Assembly (NCBI GenBank): GCA_045110675.1 | Contig: JBGCGJ010000026.1 | Span: 1 to 64,000, forward strand | Origin: JBALVT01 sp045110675 | GTDB taxonomy: Bacteria > Pseudomonadota > Gammaproteobacteria > Pseudomonadales > Halieaceae | DNA length: 64,000 nt | Direction of reading: 5' to 3' | Part shown: positions 43,422 to 52,333 of the stretch, in pieces | Layout of the letters: each line of letters starts with the position of its first letter | Position numbering within the stretch: the first letter of the stretch is position 1 | Notes under the pieces: generated by a model | Database searches by the model: none | What the model saw: the letters and a program-made list of their open reading frames with translations, nothing else | What the model was told of the DNA's origin: nothing | Program-made: the position numbers and the translations under genes

Positions 43422-45086
43422 ATGGCCCAGTACGTTTACACCATGAGTCGCGTCGGCAAAGTCGTGCCGCCGAAAAAAACCATTCTCGAAGACATTTCCC
43501 TATCATTTTTCCCCGGTGCAAAAATCGGCGTGCTGGGACTCAATGGATCGGGAAAGTCGACCCTGCTTAAAATTATGGCGGGACTCGATACCGATATTCT
43601 TGGAGAAGCCAGACCGCAACCGGGCATCAAGGTGGGCTATCTCCCCCAGGAACCACAACTGAACCCCGATAAGGACGTTCGAGGCAACGTCGAAGAAGGT
43701 GTTCAGGAAGCCCTCGATGCACTGGCGGGGCTCGATAAAGTCTATGCTGACTACGCGGAACCGGATGCCGATTTTGATGCACTGGCAAAACTGCAAGCAA
43801 AGTTTGAAGATATCATTCAGGCAACCGATGCACACAATCTGGACCACAAACTCGAGGTGGCAGCAGATGCTTTGCGACTCCCGCCCTGGGATGCCGATGT
43901 CACCAAACTATCGGGTGGTGAAAGCCGACGCGTGGCACTGTGCCGGCTTCTGCTATCCAATCCGGATATGTTATTGCTGGATGAACCGACCAACCATTTG
44001 GACGCCGAAAGCGTTGCATGGTTAGAGCGGTTCCTGCATGACTTTCCAGGCACGGTGGTTGCGATTACCCACGATCGATATTTTCTCGACAATGCAGCGG
44101 GATGGATTCTGGAACTCGATCGTGGACGCGGAATTCCCTATGAGGGCAATTATTCCGATTGGCTAGACGCCAAGGAGCAACGCCTCGGGCAGGAGAAAAG
44201 GCAAGAAGCATCACATCAAAAAGCGATCAAAGCCGAATTGGAGTGGGTTCGCAGCAATCCGAAAGGCAGACAGGCCAAGAGTAAAGCACGTCTGCAGCGG
44301 TTCGAAGACTTACAATCTCAAGATTTTCAGAATCGCAATGAGACCAATGAGATATATATTCCCCCCGGACCTCGGCTGGGCGACAACGTCATTGACGTTA
44401 AAAATTTGAAGAAGGAGTTCGGCGACAGACTACTGTTTGAGGACGTCAGCTTTACCGTTCCCAAGGGCAGCATCGTGGGAATCATTGGCGCCAACGGTAT
44501 GGGCAAGTCCACCTTGTTCAAAATGCTGACCGGTGAGGAGCAACCCGACGGTGGTGAGATCGTTCTGGGCGAAACGGTCCAACTGGCCTACGTGGATCAA
44601 TCTCGCGACGCTTTGGATGGCAGCAAAACCGTTTGGGAAGAAATCTCTGACGGCTTGGACATTGTTAAAATTGGCAACTACGAAGTCAATTCGCGCTCTT
44701 ACGCGGGCCGATTCAATTTCAAGGGCGCCGATCAGCAAAAGTTCGTTAAAGACTTGTCCGGAGGAGAGCGGAACAGGCTGCACTTGGCCAAGCTACTCAA
44801 GCAGGGTGCGAATGTGTTGTTGCTGGATGAACCGACCAATGATCTGGATGTCGAAACCCTCAGAGCACTGGAAGAAGCCTTACTGGCTTTTCCTGGCAAT
44901 GCCCTGGTGATCTCTCACGACCGCTGGTTTTTGGATCGTATCGCCACCCATATTCTGGCCTACGAAGACGATGGCTCGGTGGTATTTCACGAGGGCAATT
45001 TCTCCGATTATGAAGAGGATCGCAAAGCGCGTATGGGGGCGGCAGCAGATCAGCCGCAACGCCTAAAGTACCGCAAATTGAAGTAG
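43422..45086 (+). CDS. ettA: Energy-dependent translational throttle protein EttA (ABC-F)
   Basis: 554 aa. Two ABC ATPase domains: GLNGSGKSTLLKIMAG / LSGGESRRVALCRLLL / LLLDEPTNHLD, and GANGMGKSTLFKMLTG / LSGGERNRLHLAKLL / LLLDEPTNDLD. The start MAQYVYTMSRVGKVVPPKK, the linker KGRQAKSKARLQRFE and the end RLKYRKLK mark EttA among ABC-F proteins. It binds the ribosomal E site and gates elongation according to ATP level. It has no membrane segments. Confidence 0.97.
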   Translation: MAQYVYTMSRVGKVVPPKKTILEDISLSFFPGAKIGVLGLNGSGKSTLLKIMAGLDTDILGEARPQPGIKVGYLPQEPQLNPDKDVRGNVEEGVQEALDALAGLDKVYADYAEPDADFDALAKLQAKFEDIIQATDAHNLDHKLEVAADALRLPPWDADVTKLSGGESRRVALCRLLLSNPDMLLLDEPTNHLDAESVAWLERFLHDFPGTVVAITHDRYFLDNAAGWILELDRGRGIPYEGNYSDWLDAKEQRLGQEKRQEASHQKAIKAELEWVRSNPKGRQAKSKARLQRFEDLQSQDFQNRNETNEIYIPPGPRLGDNVIDVKNLKKEFGDRLLFEDVSFTVPKGSIVGIIGANGMGKSTLFKMLTGEEQPDGGEIVLGETVQLAYVDQSRDALDGSKTVWEEISDGLDIVKIGNYEVNSRSYAGRFNFKGADQQKFVKDLSGGERNRLHLAKLLKQGANVLLLDEPTNDLDVETLRALEEALLAFPGNALVISHDRWFLDRIATHILAYEDDGSVVFHEGNFSDYEEDRKARMGAAADQPQRLKYRKLK

Positions 45087-45150
45087 CCACATTGAGAAAT
45101 TCAGGTCCCGCGGTATAGTAAACATCAAAGTTGGCCGAACGAGTGAAACA

Positions 45151-45510
45151 ATGACAGAGATACGCAGCGAGCAACGCCACTTCACCCGAATAACTATGGA
45201 TCTTCCGGTGGATGTAAAACAAGGTGGCAGCGTCTGGCATCAGCGACTGGTAGATATCTCGCTCATCGGAGCATCGACCGATCTACCTGATGTGTGGGAC
45301 GCCCAGTATAATGAGCCTTTTACCCTGACAATCCACCTCGATGAGGAAAACACGGTCGAATTGCACGCTTATTTACAACATGTGGAAGACGACAAACTGG
45401 GTTTCTCTGTTCAACATGTAGATAGAACTAATATCGAACCCTTGCGGGGGCTGTTGGAGACCCAGATCGATATCGCGACATTGGAACAAGAACTCCGCCG
45501 CCTCGACTAA
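45151..45510 (+). CDS. PilZ domain protein
   Basis: 119 aa, single domain. The c-di-GMP binding pattern RxxxR is present in EQRHFTRITMDLPVDV and D-x-S-x-x-G in LVDISLIGASTDLP. It is likely a cyclic di-GMP receptor. Its output is unknown. A c-di-GMP synthase gene (16467-17708) is elsewhere in the window but not linked. Confidence 0.88.
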   Translation: MTEIRSEQRHFTRITMDLPVDVKQGGSVWHQRLVDISLIGASTDLPDVWDAQYNEPFTLTIHLDEENTVELHAYLQHVEDDKLGFSVQHVDRTNIEPLRGLLETQIDIATLEQELRRLD

Positions 45511-45529
45511 GCCAAGCGTTGGCGTGGTA

Positions 45530-46915
45530 TTAATCCAACGCAGCAAGCGCCTCTGTCAATTTTGATACCGCGATTACCTGTATACCTTTTATTTGCCCTT
45601 TAGGCGCATTCCCTTTTGGAACAATAGCGCGCTTGAATCCGTGTTTGGCAGCTTCTGAAAGCCGCTCCTGACCACTAGGCACGGGGCGTATTTCTCCCGA
45701 CAACCCCACCTCTCCAAAAATCACCATATCGCGGGGTAGTTGTCGATCTCGAAAACTCGAAACAATAGCCGCGAGAAGAGCCAAGTCAGCGCTGGTTTCC
45801 AGCACTTTCACTCCGCCCACAACATTGGCAAATACATCCTGGTCACCCACTTGCAACCCACCGTGCCGATGCAAAACTGCTAACAACATCGCCAGACGGT
45901 TTTGTTCCAGTCCAACAGCTATCCGTCGCGGGTTCCCCAATTGGCTGTCATCTACCAGCGCCTGAATCTCTACCAGTAGCGGGCGTGTACCCTCCCACAC
46001 CACCATAACGACACTCCCGGAGGCGGGTTCATTGCTGCGATCGAGAAAAATCGCCGAGGGATTAGTCACTTCGCGCATGCCACTTTCTGTCATGGCAAAA
46101 ACGCCAAGTTCATTAACTGCCCCAAAGCGGTTTTTCTGGCCACGCAGGGTGCGGAATCGAGAATCGGCGCTAGCCTCGAGCAAAATGGAGCAATCGATCA
46201 TGTGTTCCAACACTTTGGGTCCCGCCAGTGAACCGTCTTTAGTAACATGACCGACCAAAAACAGCACCGTGCCCGTCTGCTTGGCGAACCGGGTCAGGTA
46301 GGCGGCACATTCGCGCACTTGAGAAACACTGCCCGGAGCCGAACTCAATTCATCACTGTGGACAACCTGAATCGAGTCGATCACCAAAACCCGCGGCTTG
46401 TTCTTTTGCGCATACTCCACAATGCTCTCGATGCGCGTTTCTGTCATCAGCCTGAGCTTGTCAGTAGAGAGATTCAAACGCTGGGCGCGCATGGCGACCT
46501 GCTGCAGTGATTCCTCGCCGGTCACGTAAAGGGCTTCCATACTCGCCGCTAGGTGACACATTGTTTGCAACAGCAAAGTACTTTTACCGGCACCCGGGTT
46601 TCCACCAATCAAAATCGCCGAGCCGGGGACAAGCCCGCCGCCCAGTACACGGTCGAATTCTCCCGCTCCGCTGGTAAAACGGGGGACACTATCCAATTCA
46701 ATATCCTTGAGAACCTGCGCCTGGGCTTGAGCACCGGCAAAGCCAACCCTGGCATTGTCCAAATTGCCACCGATGCGTCCACCAGCGGATTTTGCAGGAC
46801 CTAAACGAATTTCAGATAAGGTATTCCAGGCGTTACAGTCGTTGCACTGACCCTGCCATTTACTATAATCAGAGCCGCAATCGTTACAAACATACGCCGT
46901 TTTACTTTTGGCCAT
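45530..46915 (-). CDS. radA: DNA repair protein RadA
   Basis: 461 aa. The N-terminal zinc finger has CNDCGSDYSKWQGQCNDCNAWNT, the RecA-like ATPase has GGNPGAGKSTLLLQ near 105, and the KNRFG motif is in LRGQKNRFGAVNELGVFAM near 260. A C-terminal Lon-like domain includes GLSGEIRPVPSGQERLSEA. It promotes branch migration in recombinational repair. Convergent with the PilZ gene and divergent from the DnaT-like gene. Confidence 0.97.
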   Translation of the reverse strand: MAKSKTAYVCNDCGSDYSKWQGQCNDCNAWNTLSEIRLGPAKSAGGRIGGNLDNARVGFAGAQAQAQVLKDIELDSVPRFTSGAGEFDRVLGGGLVPGSAILIGGNPGAGKSTLLLQTMCHLAASMEALYVTGEESLQQVAMRAQRLNLSTDKLRLMTETRIESIVEYAQKNKPRVLVIDSIQVVHSDELSSAPGSVSQVRECAAYLTRFAKQTGTVLFLVGHVTKDGSLAGPKVLEHMIDCSILLEASADSRFRTLRGQKNRFGAVNELGVFAMTESGMREVTNPSAIFLDRSNEPASGSVVMVVWEGTRPLLVEIQALVDDSQLGNPRRIAVGLEQNRLAMLLAVLHRHGGLQVGDQDVFANVVGGVKVLETSADLALLAAIVSSFRDRQLPRDMVIFGEVGLSGEIRPVPSGQERLSEAAKHGFKRAIVPKGNAPKGQIKGIQVIAVSKLTEALAALD

Positions 46916-46996
46916 GCAATTCCTTCATTAAAAGAGGTTAGCTCTGTATCCTATCAGAGTTGCTCACCACAGACCCTAAGCCGGACTCCAAAACGA

Positions 46997-48139
46997 ATGT
47001 CTGAATCCTCTCTTGTCCCCGAACGCCAGCTGGTTTTTTCGCCCGGCCTGGCGGCGACCATAGGCTTGGAGGAAGCCATTTTACTGCAGCACCTGCAGGA
47101 GTTACTGCAGCATGGTTCGCCTCAACTACAAAGAGGTTTTGCCTGGTTGTCCGTGGAGCGAGAGTTCTTGTTGCGCACCCTACCCTTCTGGGAAGCAGTA
47201 GACCTTCACCGCATCACCCGCGCCCTGGTAGACAAAGGTGTTATATTGATCGAATCGCCGCCACTGCACAGCTGTGAGCGCTTGCTGTTTGCACTGAATG
47301 AACCGGTAGTGCAACACAAACCCGCTCCTGCACCGGTGAACGAGCCACCGCTCCAACGCCGCAGTGCGGGTTTAATGCCACAGCACTGGTCTCCCAGTGA
47401 AGATTTGTTGCAGCTACTGGCGTTAAATCACAGCATACCGCGGCAGTTTGCCCTGGACCAACTGGAAGATTTCGTCTTTTATTGGCGCGAACGCGGTGAA
47501 CCCAGCCATGCCTGGGAGAACAAGTTTCGCCAGCACGTCATGGTCAATTGGCGTCGCGAGGAGCAGTCTAAAGCCGAGGCGTTCCGACTACAGGAGCCAA
47601 CCTCACTGGATGCCAACTGGCGACCCAGTGCCGATGCCAGAGAGATTCTCGAGCGCAGCGAAATCAACAACGATTTCATCAACCAAGCTATTCCGGAGTT
47701 CATTCTGTATTGGCGTGAACGCACTGAAGCCGATAAACGCCCCGCTCCCCGAGAGCTCAACTCCAAATTCATACAGCACATTCGCATTCAGTGGGCGAAA
47801 TACAACTCTGCCCTGGAACACAGCACGGAGCCCAAGCGAATCTCTGAGCACTGGTATCCCGCAGAGGATGTCTTCGATATCCTGGTCATGTCACACATAG
47901 ACGCCGAGTTTGCCCGCTCCCTAATCCCAGAATTCATCATGTACTGGCGCGACAGCAACCAGGCCAACACCTCCTGGAACACCAAGTACATTCAGCATGT
48001 AAAATACCACTGGGCCAAACGCCATCAGTTGGAACAAGCAGGACAGAGCAATGCCGGACAATCAGGAACTGGTCAATCGAGCCGCACGCGCGATAGAAGC
48101 CTCGAGCAAGACCTCACAGACACCAGCTGGGCAAAGTAA
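46997..48139 (+). CDS. DnaT-like primosomal protein with three tandem DnaT domains
   Basis: 380 aa. The N-terminal 100 residues look like a winged-helix domain (LEEAILLQHLQEL, RITRALVDKGVILIES). Three copies of the DnaT single-stranded-DNA binding module follow: about 128-190 (HWSPSEDLLQLLAL...FVFYWRERG...WENKFRQHVMVNW), 208-272 (NWRPSADAREILERS...FILYWRERT...LNSKFIQHIRIQW) and 285-345 (HWYPAEDVFDILVMS...FIMYWRDSN...WNTKYIQHVKYHW). E. coli DnaT has one. The Gln/Ser/Gly-rich tail is encoded in an 89-nt overlap with the next gene. A role in loading DnaB is inferred from domain type and its neighbours. Confidence 0.85.
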   Translation: MSESSLVPERQLVFSPGLAATIGLEEAILLQHLQELLQHGSPQLQRGFAWLSVEREFLLRTLPFWEAVDLHRITRALVDKGVILIESPPLHSCERLLFALNEPVVQHKPAPAPVNEPPLQRRSAGLMPQHWSPSEDLLQLLALNHSIPRQFALDQLEDFVFYWRERGEPSHAWENKFRQHVMVNWRREEQSKAEAFRLQEPTSLDANWRPSADAREILERSEINNDFINQAIPEFILYWRERTEADKRPAPRELNSKFIQHIRIQWAKYNSALEHSTEPKRISEHWYPAEDVFDILVMSHIDAEFARSLIPEFIMYWRDSNQANTSWNTKYIQHVKYHWAKRHQLEQAGQSNAGQSGTGQSSRTRDRSLEQDLTDTSWAK

Positions 48140-48722
48140 ATCGGCTGCCGGTGATTCCGGTGAAGACCACATCGATGCACTGAACCAGGTGTTCGCCCTT
48201 TTCAGGCTGAATTATCACAATCAGTACTACGCGGCGTACCCGGATAACACCCAGGTTAACCAAATCAAAAAACTATGGCTGGAGTCTCTGGAAGGCTACC
48301 CGGTGGAGCAAATTTTGCGAGGTGCCAAGCATGCGATCGAAAACAGTGAGTACTTACCTACCCTGAACCGTATGCATGAGTGCTGTCAGCAGGGTTTGAG
48401 CGAGTTTGGCTTGCCCTCTGCGCACGATGCCTATGTGGAAGCTTGCAATGCTCCTTCGCCAAAATCTGCTCAACGTTGGAGTCATCCTGCGGTGTATTTG
48501 GCTGGGCGTGATAGTGATTGGTTTTTCCTGAGTAATAATACTGAGCGAACCACTTGGCCGTTTTTTAAGGATCATTATCAGAAATATTGCGCGCGGGTGA
48601 TGCGTGGGGAAGTTCTTGATATTCCGGCTCCGGAGGCGATTGAGCGGGATGTTGTGGAGCCATTATCTAAGGCTGAGCAGTTGGCGGAGCTTGCTCGGTT
48701 GCGGAGTGAGTCTGGGATTTGA
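48051..48722 (+). CDS. Lambda replication protein P-like helicase loader
   Basis: 223 aa. ATG at 48051 is the only reasonable start, since no other start codon lies before the conserved part; it overlaps the DnaT-like gene by 89 nt in another frame. The core from residue 40 (ALNQVFALFRLNYHNQYYAAYP, QIKKLWLESLEGYPVEQILRGAKHAIENSEYLPTLNRM, AYVEACNA) resembles phage lambda P, which displaces DnaC and loads DnaB. The first 40 residues are low-complexity. It is convergent with dnaB, 576 nt away, with two palindromic elements between. Confidence 0.78.
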   Translation: MPDNQELVNRAARAIEASSKTSQTPAGQSKSAAGDSGEDHIDALNQVFALFRLNYHNQYYAAYPDNTQVNQIKKLWLESLEGYPVEQILRGAKHAIENSEYLPTLNRMHECCQQGLSEFGLPSAHDAYVEACNAPSPKSAQRWSHPAVYLAGRDSDWFFLSNNTERTTWPFFKDHYQKYCARVMRGEVLDIPAPEAIERDVVEPLSKAEQLAELARLRSESGI

Positions 48723-48757
48723 GGGTGAGTTAAGCTTGGAGTTTAGTTAACCGGCAC

Positions 48758-48943
48758 GATAGGCAGGACGGGGCGTGGCGAACACGACCGCAGGCTTGCC
48801 CTTCTGTCCGGACTGCTGCGGAACTCGACCATTTTTTTGCTACGCAAAAAAATTGGGACTCAAACAGTCCTCGCTTAAAGCGTCCGGACAGAAGGACAAG
48901 CCTGAACGCGGTCTACTGTTCGCCACCCCCCGTCCTGCCTATC
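48758..48943. repeat. Long imperfect palindrome with conserved 60-nt core (element copy 1)
   Basis: Left arm 48758-48813 and right arm 48882-48943 are complementary over nearly their whole length (one mismatch run and small indels), starting GATAGGCAGGACGGGG and ending at GTCCGGAC. The centre, 48815-48874, contains the block GCTGCGGAACTCGAC, a small stem around TTTGCTACGCAAA, and GGGACTCAAACAGTCCTCGC. The same three blocks occur in inverted orientation at 49106-49161, flanked by unrelated arms. It lies between convergent genes, immediately after the lambda P-like stop. Confidence 0.88.
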
Positions 48944-49036
48944 CCGCCTCTACATCTGCCAGTGTCAGGTATCCATACACTCAATACCGTCGCGCTCTGC
49001 AAAACAAAGATCACTGAGAAACACTCCGATTCAAGG

Positions 49037-49220
49037 CCGGTTCTGGTTTCCCCCTTCTGGAAAAATCAGGCCACGTTGTGCGCAGCCCCAGAATTCGGGG
49101 TTTCCGCTAGGACTGTTCGAGTCCAGAAAATTGCGCAGCAATTTTTGTCGAGTTCCGCAGCGGCCGAATTCTGGGGCTGCGCAGTGGCCTTTCCAGAAGG
49201 GGGAAACCAGAACCGACCGG
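49037..49220. repeat. Long imperfect palindrome with the same core, inverted (element copy 2)
   Basis: Outer arms (CGGTTCTGGTTTCCCCCTTC at 49038 and its complement ending near 49213) continue inward through a second matched stretch (TGCGCAGCCCCAGAATTCGG). A few inserted bases on the left arm break the pairing. The core 49106-49161 read on the minus strand repeats copy 1: 15 of 15 identical in GCTGCGGAACTCGAC and 17 of 20 in the second block. The arms share nothing with those of copy 1. Copies 1 and 2 are about 90 nt apart and inverted. Confidence 0.88.
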
Positions 49221-49297
49221 TGGACCAAGCGCATCAACCGGGTTTTCTAACTCAAGTTAGACAGCGGGAGATCGAATCCAGGAAAAACCGCACCCGT

Positions 49298-50713
49298 TTA
49301 GTACTCTTCGTAAGAACCCCGAGCCAAATTCTCAAAACGAGTAAATTGCCCCTGGAAAGCCAACCGGCAAGTGCCAATCGGCCCATTCCGCTGCTTACCA
49401 ATAATGATCTCGGCAGTGCCCTTGTCAGGAGAGTCCTCGTTATACACCTCGTCGCGGTAGATGAACATAATGACATCGGCATCCTGCTCAATCGCGCCCG
49501 ATTCCCGCAAATCAGAGTTAACGGGGCGTTTGTTAGGTCGCTGCTCCAAAGAACGGTTCAACTGAGACAAGGCGACCATCGGGCAATCAAACTCCTTGGC
49601 GATGGCCTTGAGACTTCGGGAAATCTCGGAGATTTCAGCAGTTCGCCCCTCACTTGATCCAGCAACCTGCATCAACTGAAGGTAATCGATCATGATCATG
49701 CCAATGCCGCCCTGCTCCCGGGCAATTTTTCTAGCGCGAGAACGCACTTCAGTGGGCGTCAGCGCAGCAGTATCGTCGATAAAAAGCGGTACATCCTTGA
49801 GCTTATTGACCGCAGTGCTAAGTTTCGGCCAGTCTTCCTGTTCCAACTTACCATTTCGAATGCGAGTCTGGTCGATACGGCCAATGGAGGACAGCAGACG
49901 AATCATCAGGGATTCAGCCGGCATCTCCATACTGAAAACTACGATGGGTTTTTTCTGCCCCTCAACCAATACCGCATTTTCGACCAGGTTCATCGCGAAA
50001 CTGGTTTTGCCCATGGAGGGTCGCCCCGCCACGATCACCAGATCTGAGGGTTGCAGGCCTGAAGTCATACCGTCGAGGTCGGCAAAGCCCGTGGTCAGGC
50101 CGGTAATGTCCCCGTCTGAATTAAATAGCTCCTCGATGCGCGCCAAGGTGGACTTCAGTAGTGGATTCACTTCCTGCGGTCCGCCGGATTTGGCACCCTG
50201 TTCGGAAATTTGCATGATCCGATGTTCTGCTTCGTCGATCAGCTGGGTGGAGGTTCGTCCTTCGGGACTGAAACCGCTGTCCGCGATTTCTTGAGCCGCT
50301 TCAATCAGATTTCGCAGTGAAGCTCGCTCTTTAACCACCTGCGCATAAGCCCGAATATTCGAGGCGCTAGGTGTATTTCCTGCGAGCTCCGCAAGATAAG
50401 AAAGACCGCCAGCAGCATCCAACTCGCCATTTGCAGTGAGTTTGTCTGCGACGGTGATGACATCCACCGGCTCAGCCGCTTCAGCGAGCTTGGCGATCTG
50501 GCGAAATATCAGCCGATGGTCGGGCCGGTAAAAGTCAACGGCGGCCACTTCTTCGGCCACTGAATCCCAGCCGTCACTGGATAACAGCAGGGCACCCAAT
50601 ACCGACTGCTCTGCTTCGACTGAATTCGGAGGCAGCTTGATACGCGCAATCTCTCTGTCTTCCCCGTAAGGGAGCTCCGAGATGTTGTTGGGCGGGTAAT
50701 CGGGCTCTGACAT
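49298..50713 (-). CDS. dnaB: Replicative DNA helicase DnaB
   Basis: 471 aa. N-terminal domain LPPNSVEAEQSVLGALLLS, linker region near 160, and a RecA-type ATPase with IVAGRPSMGKTSFAMNLVENA near 225, IMIDYLQLMQ near 345 and DLRESGAIEQDADVIMFIYRDE near 405. It is the replication fork helicase. It follows rplI on the same strand, separated by a terminator, and is convergent with two putative helicase-loader genes. Confidence 0.97.
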   Translation of the reverse strand: MSEPDYPPNNISELPYGEDREIARIKLPPNSVEAEQSVLGALLLSSDGWDSVAEEVAAVDFYRPDHRLIFRQIAKLAEAAEPVDVITVADKLTANGELDAAGGLSYLAELAGNTPSASNIRAYAQVVKERASLRNLIEAAQEIADSGFSPEGRTSTQLIDEAEHRIMQISEQGAKSGGPQEVNPLLKSTLARIEELFNSDGDITGLTTGFADLDGMTSGLQPSDLVIVAGRPSMGKTSFAMNLVENAVLVEGQKKPIVVFSMEMPAESLMIRLLSSIGRIDQTRIRNGKLEQEDWPKLSTAVNKLKDVPLFIDDTAALTPTEVRSRARKIAREQGGIGMIMIDYLQLMQVAGSSEGRTAEISEISRSLKAIAKEFDCPMVALSQLNRSLEQRPNKRPVNSDLRESGAIEQDADVIMFIYRDEVYNEDSPDKGTAEIIIGKQRNGPIGTCRLAFQGQFTRFENLARGSYEEY

Positions 50714-50798
50714 GGCTTTATAAGTTATGTGGTGAGCAGTACAGAGTAGCGAAAATCAAACCCCGACTCCATCGGAAATCTGTGTTTTACGCAGACAT

Positions 50799-50835
50799 AA
50801 AAAATGCACCGACTACCAAGCAGTCGGTGCATTTT
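50799..50835 (-). terminator. Intrinsic terminator between rplI and dnaB
   Basis: A perfect 14-bp stem (50801-50814 with 50822-50835) and 7-nt loop, followed on the minus strand by a run of T (TGCATTTTTTATG). It fits an intrinsic terminator for the rpsF-rpsR-rplI transcript, implying that dnaB has its own promoter or is reached by read-through. Confidence 0.85.
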
Positions 50836-50892
50836 GATCTTATGCAACGAGTCGTGACAGACAGACTTATTGTCCGCTGTCAGCAAACCGAT

Positions 50893-51345
50893 TTACTCGG
50901 CGGCGACGACCGCTATGTTGACGGTAGCGGTAACGTGGCTGTGGACCTGAATATCGATTTCGAATTCGCCCAACTCACGGAGCGCACCTTCGGGAAGGCG
51001 AACTTCGGATTTATCCACTTCACAACCGGCAGCTGTAAGAGCCTCAGCAATATCGCGAGTACCCACTGAACCAAACAACTTGCCCTCTTCACCCGCTGTA
51101 GCGCTGATGTTGACAGTTTCAAGTGCATTGATCGCTTCGGCGCGCTTCTCGGCAGCTTCAACCAATGTAGCGGCAGCCGCTTCAAGTTCTGCCCGTCGCT
51201 CTTCAAATTTCGCGACATGCTCTTTCGTGGCAGGTACAGCTTTACCTTGGGGAATCAGGTAGTTGCGACCAAAACCAGCTTTGACATCAACACGGTCGCC
51301 CAAAGCGCCCAAGTTATTGATGTTTTCCAGCAAAATGACGTTCAT
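50893..51345 (-). CDS. rplI: 50S ribosomal protein bL9
   Basis: 150 aa. MNVILLENINNLGALGDRVDVKAGFGRNYL is the universal bL9 N-terminus, with PQGKAVPATKEHVAKFEERRAELEA forming the connecting helix. The C-terminal rRNA-binding domain is complete (LFGSVGTRDIAEAL, VRLPEGALRELGEFEI). Follows the rpsF-rpsR-DUF2232 genes and ends at the terminator. Confidence 0.98.
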   Translation of the reverse strand: MNVILLENINNLGALGDRVDVKAGFGRNYLIPQGKAVPATKEHVAKFEERRAELEAAAATLVEAAEKRAEAINALETVNISATAGEEGKLFGSVGTRDIAEALTAAGCEVDKSEVRLPEGALRELGEFEIDIQVHSHVTATVNIAVVAAE

Positions 51346-51390
51346 CTTACTTTCCTCTGTGAGGGGAGATATCTCCCGCTAATCAAAAAA

Positions 51391-52293
51391 TTATCCATTC
51401 TCGTCATCATCGGCATCGCGCTCACTGACCCGATTGGACCAGCGCTGCCGGAAATTCATCCAGCTATCCGCGATAGCAACAAAGACCACTATCAGTTTTA
51501 CAGGGTCAAAAAATAGCCACAGCAGATAAAAACCTGTGAGCCATCCACTGCCCTGACCGCGAAAAGCGGCTCTCGCATGCACCAGTGCCAAACCAGCAAA
51601 GGTGAGCGGTACAACAAATATTCCTGCCCAGGTTCGGTAATCCATCCCTAAGCTAAACAAACCTATCGCGAATACCATTAATGCGAGGGTAATCGCTGGT
51701 GGTAACAGCAAGGCCTTAAATTCTTGGCCAAAACCACCGGGGTTATATAATACTGCTTGCCACCACCTCGCCAGTAACAGGCAGAGACTGGACCCCATGG
51801 CGTTGATCAAACCCAGCATACCCGCGATTTGCAACGCGCTAGGCCTGTGCAATTCGACAGTTGCGGCAAGCTCTTCATCCCCGCCGCCAAGTTGTTGCTC
51901 CAGGTTGGCGAGAAATTCTCCGAGAAGAACTTCCATCTGACTTAGCGCATCTGCAGCAAAGGTCACCATGGCCAGGCCGGTTGCCACACCGATCGCTACA
52001 CTGGCGACCAGAGTTATCGGCAAACTTACCGTGGTGCGCAATACCACTGCCAGCACCGCAGTGCCTAGCAAATTCATCAATGGCCCGCTGTCACCAAAAA
52101 TCATTAACAGCGTGCCAGCTGGTAACAGAGCCCAAAACAACAACCAGGCTCCAGATTCCACGCCCTTGCGCAGAATGACCAGTGCTAAAACGGCAGCACC
52201 AATCCAGCTAAACATCAGGCTGCTGGCGGCAATCAATACAACCAGCAGTGCCTGAGATCTGCCGCGCATCGCAAACTCAGCTAAACCCTTCAT
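51391..52293 (-). CDS. DUF2232-like integral membrane protein
   Basis: 300 aa with about 8-9 hydrophobic segments (for example ALLVVLIAASSLMFSWIGAAVLALVIL and LLLPPAITLALMVFAIGLFSLGMDY). It occupies the place between rpsR and rplI where many gammaproteobacteria encode a DUF2232 membrane protein, and its overall pattern fits. Function unknown. Confidence 0.7.
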   Translation of the reverse strand: MKGLAEFAMRGRSQALLVVLIAASSLMFSWIGAAVLALVILRKGVESGAWLLFWALLPAGTLLMIFGDSGPLMNLLGTAVLAVVLRTTVSLPITLVASVAIGVATGLAMVTFAADALSQMEVLLGEFLANLEQQLGGGDEELAATVELHRPSALQIAGMLGLINAMGSSLCLLLARWWQAVLYNPGGFGQEFKALLLPPAITLALMVFAIGLFSLGMDYRTWAGIFVVPLTFAGLALVHARAAFRGQGSGWLTGFYLLWLFFDPVKLIVVFVAIADSWMNFRQRWSNRVSERDADDDENG

Positions 52294-52333
52294 TTCAGGT
52301 CTCGCCGGTCATTGACGCACGGGAAAAACAATC

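Noticed and set aside
48758..49220. CRISPR array or attC-like integron cassette
   Set aside because: There are only two copies, inverted, with no regular spacers and no cas or intI gene. The arms are self-complementary rather than unique spacers.
46997..50713. Possible prophage remnant, because of DnaT-like and lambda P-like genes
   Set aside because: No integrase, repressor, structural or lysis gene is present, and flanking genes are core (radA, dnaB, rplI). A domesticated loader is the simpler reading.
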